Source: Paraglaciecola arctica (GTDB lineage Bacteria; Pseudomonadota; Gammaproteobacteria; Enterobacterales; Alteromonadaceae). From it: 21,720 nt of DNA. How positions within the stretch are numbered: the first letter of the stretch is position 1; each line of letters starts with the position of its first letter. Location: contig QIJM01000617.1 of assembly GCA_003232445.1 (NCBI GenBank), positions 1 through 21,720 on the forward strand, read 5' to 3'. This document shows positions 1-8,441 of this stretch, in pieces. The translations under genes and the position numbers were made by a program. The notes below the pieces were generated by a model that was not told where the DNA came from, made no database searches, and saw only the letters and a program-made list of their open reading frames with translations.

Positions 1-471
1 CACCGTTTTAAACAACATTGGCTAACGGGTGGCGCATCCAATAGCGGTAGCGCGGTTTTAAAACATTTTTTCTCAATGGCAGAAATCGAATCGCTCTCTG
101 CTAAAATATCTCCAGACCAAGCCAGCGGATTAAACTACTACCCGTTGATAGTTAAAGGCGAACGTTTTCCGATAAACAATCCAAATCAACAACCCAATTT
201 ATCACCTCGACCAAAAGACGATGCCGTGTTTTTACAAGCCATCATGGAAGGCATCAGTCAGATTGAAATTGACGGCTACCAGCGCCTGCGGTCGGTAGGC
301 GCGCCGCCCATTAAACGCTTGTTTAGCGTGGGAGGCGGCAGTAAAAACAGCGTGTGGACGCATATCAGAGAAAGCAAACTCTCGAAAATATACCCGCAAA
401 TAAGTTTTGAGTCGCCCCTAAACCGTCAAGCCGCTTTTGGTTGTGCATTAATTGCATTAGCATCTCGATAG
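1..471 (+). CDS. FGGY-family carbohydrate kinase, C-terminal part (5' end outside window)
   Basis: The reading frame is open from base 1 to the stop at 469-471 and gives 156 residues, so the start lies upstream. FGGY kinases phosphorylate sugars such as xylulose, ribulose or glycerol with ATP in the cytoplasm. The piece shows the C-terminal actin-like domain: an LTGGASNSGSAVLKHFF segment near the left edge, the nucleotide-binding loop FSVGGGSKNSVW at about residues 108-119, and the terminal helix NRQAAFGCALIA. The GGASNSG segment recalls the xylulokinase/D-ribulokinase branch (plant XK1 and cyanobacterial ribulokinase), but the substrate cannot be fixed from this part. The next gene starts about 65 bases downstream on the same strand. 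Confidence 0.85.
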   Translation, partial: HRFKQHWLTGGASNSGSAVLKHFFSMAEIESLSAKISPDQASGLNYYPLIVKGERFPINNPNQQPNLSPRPKDDAVFLQAIMEGISQIEIDGYQRLRSVGAPPIKRLFSVGGGSKNSVWTHIRESKLSKIYPQISFESPLNRQAAFGCALIALASR

Positions 472-533
472 AATAAGATGGATTATAGTGAAATGTATTG
501 AAAATAGCCGAATTAAACAATCATGGCAGGAAA

Positions 534-1512
534 ATGATGAAAGCAATTGTATACAAAAAATATGGGACACCCAATGTACTGGAACTAAAGGAGGTAGAAA
601 AACCTGTGCCCAAGGACGATGAAGTATTAATAAAAATTCATGCGGTGTCCCTAAATGCATCCGATTGGGAATTTCTTAGGGGCAAACCACTATACGCCCG
701 CATCAGGGGGATTCGAAAACCAAAATACCAGATACTTGGATCTGACATTGCTGGGCGGATTGAAGCAGTTGGCAAAGACGTAAAGCAGTTTCAGCCTGGC
801 GATAAAGTGTTCGGCGATATATTCGACTATATGGGCGGTTTTGCCGAATATGTATGCGCACCGGAAAAAACATTAACACTTAAACCGGCTAATATGACAT
901 TCGAGGAAGCAGCGACCCTGCCTCAAGCAGCATGCATCGCCCTTCAGGGAATTCGCGATAAAGGAAATATTCAGCCAGGACAAAAGGTTTTGATTAATGG
1001 TGCTGGTGGTGGCGCAGGCTTGTTTGCGGTGCAACTGGCAAAATCATTCGGCGCTGAAGTAACGGGCGTGGACAACACCCGAAAATTGGAGACAATGCGC
1101 TCAATGGGTGCAGATTTTATAATTGATTACACTAAAGAAGATTTTACCAACAATGGGCTGCGTTACGACCTGATACTTGATCTTGCCGCATATCATTCAA
1201 TATTCGATTACCGCCGAGCATTAGGACCCAAGGGAATTTATGCCATGGTCGGCGGTTCCGTGGCGCTGATGTTCAATCTCCTGTTTCTGGGATCATTGCT
1301 TTCAATGATCGGGCGTAAAAAAATGGGTATCTTGGCAATGAAAACAAACAAGGATATGGCTCATATCCTTGTGCTTTTTGAGACTGGCAAACTATCCTGT
1401 TATCGATAAACGTTACCCGTTAAGTGAGGTTCCTGAAGCGCTCCGGTATCTTGGAGAAGGACAGGCCCGAGGCAAAGTAATAATCACTTTCGACCATAAC
1501 GACAAAACTTGA
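534..1512 (+). pseudogene. Zn-independent NAD(P)-dependent alcohol dehydrogenase/quinone oxidoreductase, frameshifted near the 3' end
   Basis: This is a medium-chain dehydrogenase/reductase of the quinone-oxidoreductase type. The N-terminal GroES-like domain runs from MMKAIVYKKYGTPNVLEL to about residue 130. A Rossmann fold follows with the cofactor loop INGAGGGAGLFAVQLAKSFG. Two ATG codons at 534 and 537 follow a GGCAGGA ribosome-binding site; 537 has the better spacing. The frame stops at 1407-1409 after FETGKLSCYR. The expected C-terminus continues in another frame, from about 1398 (PVIDKRYPLSEVPEAL) to the TGA at 1510-1512. Family members usually have two codons between GK and PVID; here there are four bases, so a net 2-base loss (or 1-base gain) near 1394-1398 explains the break. 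About 38 C-terminal residues are out of frame. A sequencing error is the main alternative. Confidence 0.8.
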
Positions 1513-1572
1513 CAAAGCATATACAACTGAAAGTTAGTATGGATTCTTGACTAAACCTAATGAGAGGCACCT

Positions 1573-2237
1573 ATGCGGCAATTGCTATATCTAAACCTGT
1601 TGTGTGGATTATTGATCCCGCACTATTGTACGGCCAATCCATCCAAAAATACCTATACAATTGATACCGCTAAAACCAATATAGACATCCTGGTATTTAA
1701 AGGCGGCGTTCTAGCCTCGTTTGGCCACAATCACTTGATCAGTGTTGGCAAAATTAATGGGCAACTTGTTTTAATGGGCAACTTGTTTTCAATTCAACTA
1801 ACCCGTTAAAATCTGAATTTAAATTCACCATTCCCATTGACGCCTTGGTCATTGACGATTCGAATAGACGTAAGCAATATAGCAAATATTTTTCAAACTC
1901 AATAAACGCTGGTGCCAAACAAGCCACGCGGCGTAATATGCTAAAAAAAATATTTAAGACAAAGCAAAGTCCGATAATCACGATTCAATCTTCAGCCATT
2001 TCGGGATCGGCACCAAATTACAAAATTCATTTCTGGATCACCATTAATGGCGTAAAAAGGCGTTTAGCCAGCACTGTTATACTATTGAAAAAAGAATCGT
2101 CGATATCCGTCAAGGGAAACCTATCTCTGGATTTGAAAAATTTCAAAATAAAACCCTTTAGTGGCGCATTGGGTACGATTAAAATCCAAAATACCTTACG
2201 CATTTATTTTAATGTTTATTTATCTAAAATTTTATAA
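1573..2237 (+). pseudogene. YceI-like secreted protein, broken by a 17-bp tandem duplication
   Basis: An ATG at 1573 follows an AGAGG ribosome-binding site and begins a Sec signal peptide (hydrophobic residues 3-17, cleavage near TA-NP). The mature part has the YceI-type opening YTIDTAKTNIDILVFKGG and the motif LASFGHNHLI, typical of the lipocalin-like YceI family of periplasmic isoprenoid-binding proteins. The frame ends at 1807-1809. The rest continues in another frame as KFTIPIDALVIDDSN, then an isolated frame to 2237 with late beta strands (FWITINGVKRRLAS). The cause is visible: TTAATGGGCAACTTGTT occurs twice in tandem at 1754-1770 and 1771-1787. Removing one copy restores one uninterrupted frame of about 215 codons, close to a normal YceI length. 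The truncated 78-residue product is unlikely to fold. Confidence 0.85.
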
Positions 2238-2365
2238 AAGGAATTTCATATAACATGATATCCAATGGGCGAGGGTTTGATATCCCGACAAATACATTAA
2301 ACCTACGCATCACAACTCCAATATACAGGAGAGGGACGAATAAAATTTAGCCAATTTCGTTGTAA

Positions 2366-3475
2366 TTACCGTTGATTATAATATGCTTTCAGCTCACCAA
2401 TAATTTTTTCTGCCGCGTGTCCATTGCCATATGGCGATTGACCATACACCATAGATTGATATGCATCGGGGTTATCAATTAATAACTGTGCTTCCTGAAC
2501 TATGTATTCGCAATCAGATCCAACCATTTTTACTGCGCCCACTTCTACAGCCTCTGGGCGCTCGGTTTTATCTCTAAAAACCAGGACAGGTTTACCTAAA
2601 GCTGGAGCTTCCTCTTGAACGCCTCCAGAATCACTTAAAATTATATATGACCTAATCATTGCAGCCACGAAAGACTTATAATTTAATGGGGCACATAGCA
2701 GAATATTCGGTACAGTTTCTAATATTTCATAAACAATCTCTTTCACATTCGGATTGGGATGCACTGGAAAGAGAAACTGAATATTAGCATTATCAACCGC
2801 TAGCGTTTTAACTGCACGGCATATATTTCGCAACGGATTTCCAAAATTTTCACGTCTATGGGAGGTTACTAAAATAAGTTTTTTCTCAGGGTCGATATTT
2901 ATATCTAATATAGGTTTTTTATCAACAATTATCCGAAGTGCATCAATGACTGTATTACCAGTAACTAAAATAGTATTGACGTCAACACCTTCACGCTCTA
3001 AATTACCCAACGAGTTAACCGTTGGCGCAAAATTCCAATGCGCTAATTTCCCGGTAATAACTCGATTTGCTTCTTCCGGAAAAGGATTCTTTATATCGCC
3101 AGTACGCAAACCAGCTTCTATATGACCAATTGGAATTTTATGATAAAAACAAGCAAGTGCAACCGTCATCACCGTCGTAGTATCTCCCTGCACAAGAACC
3201 GCGTCTGGATTTTCATCTGTTAGCACGTCACCAAGATGACTCAACAATCGAGCTGTTAGTTGTGTTAAAGACTGGTTTGCTTGCATAATATCAAGGTCGA
3301 TGTCGGGTAATATATTAAATGTCCCCAGCACCTGATCTAACAAATTACGATGTTGCGCCGTAGCCAGTACTCGAACATCTACCCAAGGCTCTAGCTTCAA
3401 TGCTAGTATGACCGGTGCCATTTTAATAACTTCAGGTCTTGTACCAACGACACAAATGATTTTTACTTTTTTCAT
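2366..3475 (-). CDS. wecB: UDP-N-acetylglucosamine 2-epimerase, non-hydrolysing
   Basis: This 369-residue cytoplasmic enzyme of the WecB/MnaA family interconverts UDP-GlcNAc and UDP-ManNAc. Visible signatures are the N-terminal Rossmann segment with GTRPE (residues 11-15), QGDTTTV with Asp98, HIEAGLRTGD with Glu120, FPEEANR with Glu134, TSHRREN with His206, and the donor-binding stretch SDSGGVQEEAPALGKPV. Length and motifs are those of an intact enzyme. I chose the ATG at 3475; a TTG two codons upstream also fits. The ribosome-binding site is weak. It lies 85 bases downstream of the PilZ glycosyltransferase on the same strand, so it may supply UDP-ManNAc to that polymerase. No wecC-like dehydrogenase lies beside it, so ManNAc rather than ManNAcA is the expected product. 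Confidence 0.93.
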   Translation of the reverse strand: MKKVKIICVVGTRPEVIKMAPVILALKLEPWVDVRVLATAQHRNLLDQVLGTFNILPDIDLDIMQANQSLTQLTARLLSHLGDVLTDENPDAVLVQGDTTTVMTVALACFYHKIPIGHIEAGLRTGDIKNPFPEEANRVITGKLAHWNFAPTVNSLGNLEREGVDVNTILVTGNTVIDALRIIVDKKPILDINIDPEKKLILVTSHRRENFGNPLRNICRAVKTLAVDNANIQFLFPVHPNPNVKEIVYEILETVPNILLCAPLNYKSFVAAMIRSYIILSDSGGVQEEAPALGKPVLVFRDKTERPEAVEVGAVKMVGSDCEYIVQEAQLLIDNPDAYQSMVYGQSPYGNGHAAEKIIGELKAYYNQR

Positions 3476-3560
3476 TATCAATCAAAGATTCTTTTGCGTG
3501 TATCATCCAATAAACTGTTTTGATTTTCCGATACAGCTAAGTATCCAAGATATTCTCTCA

Positions 3561-5732
3561 TTATTTTACCTTAGAAAAAAATCGGGTTAACGCTCTTATT
3601 GCCATATTTTCGGTAACAACTTTACTACCCCAAGTGCCGGGTTCGCAATAGATAAATTCAATGATTTTTCGGTATTGATCCGGAGTAAGATTAGTGAATT
3701 CTAGTCCATAACCGAAACAGCCATCATCCCTCTTGCAAATACTCCTTGCCACTCTAACTTGTACACTTCCCATTGAAAGTGCTGGAAAAGATATCAAAAA
3801 ACTATCGGGTATAGTCGCTATATTCACGACGATTTCCAATCCGCTATCAGATATATTCATAACTTTGGAATCGGCAATAAACTCACCTTGCTCGTTAAAT
3901 AAATGGCAGTGCATAGATTGATCGAATCGAATAGTTTTTCTTTTTTGTGGTAGATTAATAGAAGCTTGAAACGACATCCAGAAAAATATCATTCGATAGA
4001 CACACCAAAATGAATACACTAAAAAAGGTGCACCTACGCCATACCAAACGACATTATTTGCACCAAAGATAATCGCACCTAAGTACAACAAAAATAAAAA
4101 TAACAGTGGCAAACCAATTTGATGCAACGGTGAAATTTTATCACTGGTAATCCCCTTTTGCGTTACACGAAAACGCTGCCCAAAGGGTTTTAAAAATGTC
4201 TTCATGGTCACTATGGTTAGTGGGACACACATTATGTAATCATAGATTTGAGAAGATATGATCGAACTTGGGCGTTTGGAAAAAAATATGTACATCATAT
4301 TTTGCATTAAAAAAAATGGTAAAAAGAAAAACGTAAACTGTGCGACACTCGCTTCGATGGGAACGATACCGAAGAAAAAATAAAGCAAGGGTATCAGCAT
4401 CGCGACCAAAGTTATCGGATACATTAGATAGTAAAACACCCCGAAAAAATGGACAAACCTTTGGCCCAAATTAAATCCTTTAATACGAAGTGGATTGCTC
4501 GAAGCATACATTGATTGCAAAGTTCCTTGACACCATCGTAAACGCTGTTGCACAAACTCACCGAGATTTTCTGCTGCCATCCCAGAAGAAAGCACTTCGT
4601 CCAGAAAATAGGTCTTGTATCCTTTTGACTGCAACACTATGGATGTCGCCCAATCTTCACACAGAGTCTCAGTTGGAATGCCTCCAATTTCTTCTAATGG
4701 TTTTCTTCTAATAATATAGCTGGTACCAAAACACAGCAATGCATTAAAAAAATCTCTTCCGGTTTGACTATTACTTAAAGATTTAGCATGATCAGTTGCA
4801 ATCAACATTTCAATGCCTATATTTTTAGTGTTTTCTTGCGCATTATAGTAGTGGAGCGATGATATTGTCATTGCTACCTTAGGGTCATGAAAAAACCCTA
4901 CGAGACGATAAAGAAAATTTTTAGTTGGAATATTATCGCAATCAAAAAATGCAATTAGTTCTTCATCAGTTTGTGAAAGTGCGTTGTTGAGATTTCCAGC
5001 TTTCGCATTAGTGTTATCAGTTCTAGCAATATAGCGACAACCTAGCTCACTTGCCAGTTCGCGCATCTCCGGTCGATTGGTATCATCTAATAAATATACA
5101 TTTTTACAAGGGTACTCAACTGCTTGACATCCTACTAATGTTCTTCGGAGCAAATCTACTGGCTCATCGTACGTTGGAACAAACATCGCGACCGTGGGAG
5201 TATACTTACTGCTTCTTATAAGCTTTTCACCTTTATCTGCTTGACGTGACCTATTAATCGGCCATACCATTTGCAAATAGAAGCAACACATCATTAGATA
5301 ATAAAAAATTTCAGTAGCATATAATAAGCTACTGGTGACAGTACTCGCAGGATCACGGAGGTTGAGCGTACCAACTCGAAATATGATATATGCAGTATGC
5401 AATGCAAACGTAACTATAATTACTGCACTTTTCACCCCCCGTGGTTTCGGCTCCTTAAACATAAATACAATAGCTAAAAATAAAACTGTTACAATAAATG
5501 GAAAAAATCTCTCGGAATAACGAGTGAGTTCATTAAGATTGCCTAAACTGGATAACATCTGAAAATAAAGATTTCTTACGGCAATAACCATTTCCTCAAA
5601 GAACATGTTATCACTAAAAATATAAGTTATACCCAGAACAAATAATGCAACAAATAGAAACCCTTCAAACTTCTTACTTTCCAATTTAGTCGCTTGATCA
5701 GTACCATCCGCTGTGATTTTATTTTTCGACAT
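3561..5732 (-). CDS. Cellulose-synthase-like (BcsA/Alg8-type) processive glycosyltransferase with C-terminal PilZ domain
   Basis: This 723-residue inner-membrane GT2 polymerase should extend a polysaccharide from a nucleotide sugar and pass it through the membrane. Two N-terminal membrane segments (about 25-40 and 75-90) and two more at about 100-155 precede the catalytic domain. The catalytic domain has LLDD (Asp216-217), DCD (264-266), CED with the base Asp360, and QQRLRW (395-400). At least four membrane segments follow (425-455, 465-480, 540-560, 565-590). The PilZ domain has R598-KTI-R602 and N626-I-S628-DS-G631, which match the RxxxR and D/NxSxxG c-di-GMP-binding motifs, so allosteric activation by c-di-GMP is likely. 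The start overlaps the HlyD gene by 14 nt. BcsB and BcsC partners are absent here, so cellulose is not the obvious product. Confidence 0.9.
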   Translation of the reverse strand: MSKNKITADGTDQATKLESKKFEGFLFVALFVLGITYIFSDNMFFEEMVIAVRNLYFQMLSSLGNLNELTRYSERFFPFIVTVLFLAIVFMFKEPKPRGVKSAVIIVTFALHTAYIIFRVGTLNLRDPASTVTSSLLYATEIFYYLMMCCFYLQMVWPINRSRQADKGEKLIRSSKYTPTVAMFVPTYDEPVDLLRRTLVGCQAVEYPCKNVYLLDDTNRPEMRELASELGCRYIARTDNTNAKAGNLNNALSQTDEELIAFFDCDNIPTKNFLYRLVGFFHDPKVAMTISSLHYYNAQENTKNIGIEMLIATDHAKSLSNSQTGRDFFNALLCFGTSYIIRRKPLEEIGGIPTETLCEDWATSIVLQSKGYKTYFLDEVLSSGMAAENLGEFVQQRLRWCQGTLQSMYASSNPLRIKGFNLGQRFVHFFGVFYYLMYPITLVAMLIPLLYFFFGIVPIEASVAQFTFFFLPFFLMQNMMYIFFSKRPSSIISSQIYDYIMCVPLTIVTMKTFLKPFGQRFRVTQKGITSDKISPLHQIGLPLLFLFLLYLGAIIFGANNVVWYGVGAPFLVYSFWCVYRMIFFWMSFQASINLPQKRKTIRFDQSMHCHLFNEQGEFIADSKVMNISDSGLEIVVNIATIPDSFLISFPALSMGSVQVRVARSICKRDDGCFGYGLEFTNLTPDQYRKIIEFIYCEPGTWGSKVVTENMAIRALTRFFSKVK

Positions 5733-6627
5733 TTACGCGTACGCTAAAACCAATTCCATAGAACTCTGCGGCAGAAAACATACCGGGAGTATCAATTGAC
5801 ACCCTAGCAACAATTTTGCGCTCTTTAAAACTCGCTGGTGGTTTTTGGGTTGGGCTATTAAAATTTATTCTGCCAACACCTGCTCTAATGAACACGATTT
5901 TACCTTTCAATTTTTTCCCTGAAGATATCACCTCAATTGTTACTGGTAGACCTGTGCGTAAATCATTTGCATACTTTTCTGAAAAATAGGCATCAACCCA
6001 GATACTATTTTTATCAATAACCTCAAATAGTGGTGACGCTATTTTTTTATACTCGCTGGATCTGGTGATAACTGACCAGATAACGCCTTCAAATGACGAC
6101 TTCCCTTTTTCCTTTTTAAAAAGTTCTAACTGCGCGGTAATATCCGATAAATCTTTACTGGTATTCTGTTCGTGTTGTGTTTTAATTTTTAACAAACTCT
6201 CTACACGATCCAGTTTTGTCTTAATACGCTCTAATTCTACTTCAGAAGCACTTTTTGCACTTACCAATGCAGCGAAACGTCGATATTCTTTTTTATAATC
6301 GATACGCTCTAATTCCAGTCCCTTCCTGTCGGCAACTAGTGAATTAAGCTGGCTTTTGAGCGAGTGGTATTGCGCTACCGATTCAATATTTCCATAACGG
6401 CTGTTATTAACCGTGTAAACGACACTTCCTTTCTTAATCGGCACACCTGGACGAATTAAAGGTGAAAAGGTTACATACCCAGGAATCGAATTCCTTAATG
6501 TAACTATATTTGTGTTAATCACACCATCGTCACTCGTTATTTGTGTTAAATTACGAGCAACAATTAACACTATCAAGATACCACAAGTTAATATCAGTAG
6601 AATTTTTTTTATAGGATATTTATGCAT
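5719..6627 (-). CDS. HlyD-like periplasmic membrane fusion protein linked to the polysaccharide synthase
   Basis: The 302-residue protein has one N-terminal membrane anchor (residues 9-26). A lipoyl/barrel half-motif (NIVTLRNSIPGYVTFSPLIRPGVPIKKGSVVYTV) follows, then a coiled coil at about 85-170 rich in Leu, Glu and Lys. The returning barrel contains SSFEGVIWSV and IDKNSIWVDAYFSEKYANDLRTGLPV. This is the HlyD/EmrA/Alg44-C architecture of proteins that bridge the periplasm. Its stop overlaps the glycosyltransferase start by 14 nt, so the two are translationally coupled. Alginate systems have Alg8 (GT) plus Alg44 (PilZ fused to HlyD); here PilZ is instead fused to the GT and the HlyD part stands alone. 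A periplasmic scaffold or export role is inferred. The ATG at 6627 has only a weak ribosome-binding site. Confidence 0.85.
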   Translation of the reverse strand: MHKYPIKKILLILTCGILIVLIVARNLTQITSDDGVINTNIVTLRNSIPGYVTFSPLIRPGVPIKKGSVVYTVNNSRYGNIESVAQYHSLKSQLNSLVADRKGLELERIDYKKEYRRFAALVSAKSASEVELERIKTKLDRVESLLKIKTQHEQNTSKDLSDITAQLELFKKEKGKSSFEGVIWSVITRSSEYKKIASPLFEVIDKNSIWVDAYFSEKYANDLRTGLPVTIEVISSGKKLKGKIVFIRAGVGRINFNSPTQKPPASFKERKIVARVSIDTPGMFSAAEFYGIGFSVRVNVEK

Positions 6628-6938
6628 ATTATTACGCCGACTATATTGGTATCCCTAACAAGGCGCAATAGTATGAAGTTTAGTGGCAAGCCCTCGCCCC
6701 ACTACAAAGCACTAGTCCGGTATACTTTGATTTATCTATTCAAAATCGTGGTTATTTATACGCTATTACCCCATAAATGTCTATCATGATAAACTTCATA
6801 ATCGTTATTAAGCATGTTATAAATTTTTTGTTTTTTCGATGTCTTTAGCACAATAGATAACGCAATTGTTAACACTTATTCACCAACATAATAGTCTCCA
6901 CCATACCAATAGACTTGGTCTGAATTATGCTTGTCATT
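6628..6938. other. AT-rich intergenic region between GH17 gene and HlyD gene
   Basis: No supported gene lies in these 311 bases. A perfect 11-bp inverted repeat, TATGAAGTTTA (6672-6682) and TAAACTTCATA (6790-6800), is separated by 107 bases. The region must hold the promoter of the HlyD-glycosyltransferase-wecB transcription unit unless transcription reads through from the GH17 gene. I could not place -35 and -10 boxes with confidence. Confidence 0.4.
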
Positions 6939-7856
6939 CTAATAACATAATTTTGAATACTTTTTTTTGCCCTCTTTGTCCAGTAACCCCCAAGCGCCGC
7001 CTAAACGTTGTTCCTTGGTAGATTCTTTCCATTTTTCATCGTAAGCGGAAAAAAAGAAAACCGGGATTTGGTGAGTATACTGCCAGGTCACAATTTGATT
7101 TAAATAAGTGGTTGCATTACTAACCGAAGGTACCGCTTGGCCAATTTTTTTTCCACGGCTGGGCCAACCTGTTTCAGCGATAACAATTGGCTTTTTGCCA
7201 ACTAGACGTTTTAGTGTTTTGTACCACATATCGAATACACTATTAGCCTTATCTAGCTGAACACCCCCCCAAAACGGATAAAGGTTAACATAGACAATAT
7301 CTACCGAATCGATTAATTTTGGAAGCTTAAGCCACACATGATAAGTCTCTGCGGTACCAACTTTTAAGTGGGGCACAGCCTGTTTCACCTGGTTTATGTA
7401 CGCGATTAACTGCTCCTCCGATACATCCTTTCGCAGTATAACCTCGCTACCGATAATCAATAAATCAGCGTGCCCTGCCCGCGCTTGTTGGATCAATAAC
7501 CTGATTTCCTCCTGATTGGCTGCATGATTCCGACCGATCCATGCTTGTAATACACTCTTTAATCCTAGTTTATGAGCGATTTCACCAGCCCGATCTAATC
7601 CGTTAGACATACCAAATATTCTCACCCACTGGGTGATCGGCTGGATTCGTTTCATAGTACGCGTTATATACTCAACCGATAATTTCACTCCGGTTCTTGG
7701 ATCACGGCGACCAACAAAAGGGCTAAAATTTAGACCATAAAATTTTTTCGTATTAGGAGTACACCCAGTCTTGTTTTTAGCTTCTGTAGCCATAGCACTA
7801 AAAATAATAGCTAATACAAAAATAACAAATAAACTGGCGTAGCTTAATAGTTTCAT
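6939..7856 (-). CDS. Exported glycoside hydrolase family 17-like protein (beta-glucanase/transglucosylase fold)
   Basis: The ATG at 7856 gives 305 residues. Residues 1-25 form a signal peptide ending near AMATEA. The TIM barrel starts with FYGLNFSPF, the usual GH17 opening. The general acid/base is Glu138 in IIGSEV, where most members have GNE. The nucleophile is Glu228 in IAETGWPS, the GH17 signature, and YVNLYPFWGG is the late substrate-binding strand. The family cleaves or rearranges beta-1,3-glucan-type chains; bacterial members often sit beside GT2 synthases. Its place just upstream of the HlyD/PilZ-GT genes on the same strand suggests trimming, branching or release of the polymer made there. 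A TTG five codons upstream is an alternative start but has no better ribosome-binding site. Confidence 0.85.
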   Translation of the reverse strand: MKLLSYASLFVIFVLAIIFSAMATEAKNKTGCTPNTKKFYGLNFSPFVGRRDPRTGVKLSVEYITRTMKRIQPITQWVRIFGMSNGLDRAGEIAHKLGLKSVLQAWIGRNHAANQEEIRLLIQQARAGHADLLIIGSEVILRKDVSEEQLIAYINQVKQAVPHLKVGTAETYHVWLKLPKLIDSVDIVYVNLYPFWGGVQLDKANSVFDMWYKTLKRLVGKKPIVIAETGWPSRGKKIGQAVPSVSNATTYLNQIVTWQYTHQIPVFFFSAYDEKWKESTKEQRLGGAWGLLDKEGKKKYSKLCY

Positions 7857-7885
7857 AATATCGCATTTCAATATAGAAAAGGAAG

Positions 7886-8059
7886 TCAGGACTTTTGGTG
7901 TTCATAATGGGATGGCATTGAGAGCAACTGACCTGCTTGTTCCAAAACTGTCCACTCCTTAGCGATCTTCTCCCCCGTCGGAGGAATACCCATCCTTTCT
8001 GGAGTATTAGGAAGAATAAAAGCCCTGCTCCCAAAAGTCCAGGGTTGTGGGAACGGCCG
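7886..8059 (-). pseudogene. Remnant resembling the C-terminus of a SnoaL-like ester cyclase
   Basis: A start-less - strand frame ends at a TGA (7886-7888). It contains RMGIPPTGEKIAKEWTVLEQ followed by AGQLL. SnoaL-like cyclases often read GIPPTGKK, then about 15 residues, then GKIxEEWxVxDQxGLLxQLG. The two halves seem joined by an in-frame internal deletion. No start codon or N-terminal half is present, so this is a gene fragment. The match is from memory of the family pattern and short, hence moderate confidence. Confidence 0.4.
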
Positions 8060-8201
8060 CTCAGCTCTCTTTTCCTAAATTAGGCAGAAAGTTAATTTGA
8101 GTTGAACATGCTGACGAATAAGTCGTTTAATGATTAAAAATATTATATTTAAACTATAATTTGCTACAAAACCAGCTAAATTATGCTGTAAAAATTTTTA
8201 A

Positions 8202-8441
8202 ATATTTAAGGCAAAAATACTCGACCAATTTGAGCATAAACAGCTCATTGACAGCATTGACGAACTATTGCGGCGATTATCCCCAATTGCACTGAGTTCG
8301 GTTATCATAACCAGTGCTGATATAAGAACAAGGATGAGATACGAAATTGAGAAAGAGTTTCCACGTACATCCATATTGTGTTATGACGAATTAAACAGGA
8401 TACCTATGCAAGCAGTATCGATCCTAAAGTTGAAAACATAA
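8202..8441 (+). pseudogene. Remnant of a type III secretion export-gate protein (SctV/FlhA, FHIPEP family), C-terminal end
   Basis: After a stop at 8199-8201 the frame is open without any usual start to the TAA at 8439-8441. It encodes about 79 residues ending VIITSADIRTRMRYEIEKEF, PRTSILCYDELNRIPMQAVS and ILKLKT. This follows the C-terminal pattern of the FHIPEP export-gate family: TSxDIRxxxRxxIExEFPxLxVLSYxEL, with a short tail. The YscV/InvA branch fits slightly better than FlhA because of the EFP and SYxEL-like spacing. Full proteins have about 680 residues, so nearly 90% is missing. No other secretion gene lies in the window. The protein forms the nonameric cytoplasmic ring of the export apparatus when intact; this piece cannot. 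Confidence 0.6.

Noticed and set aside
3561..5732. Calling the glycosyltransferase a true cellulose synthase BcsA
   Set aside because: BcsB, BcsC and BcsZ are absent, an HlyD-like protein takes their place, and WecB is linked; only cellulose-synthase-like is supported.
7889..8040. Perfect 10-bp inverted repeat GGACTTTTGG / CCAAAAGTCC flanking 132 bases, like a small MITE
   Set aside because: No target-site duplication or repeat copy seen, and the interval reads as a cyclase remnant; the pairing is probably chance.
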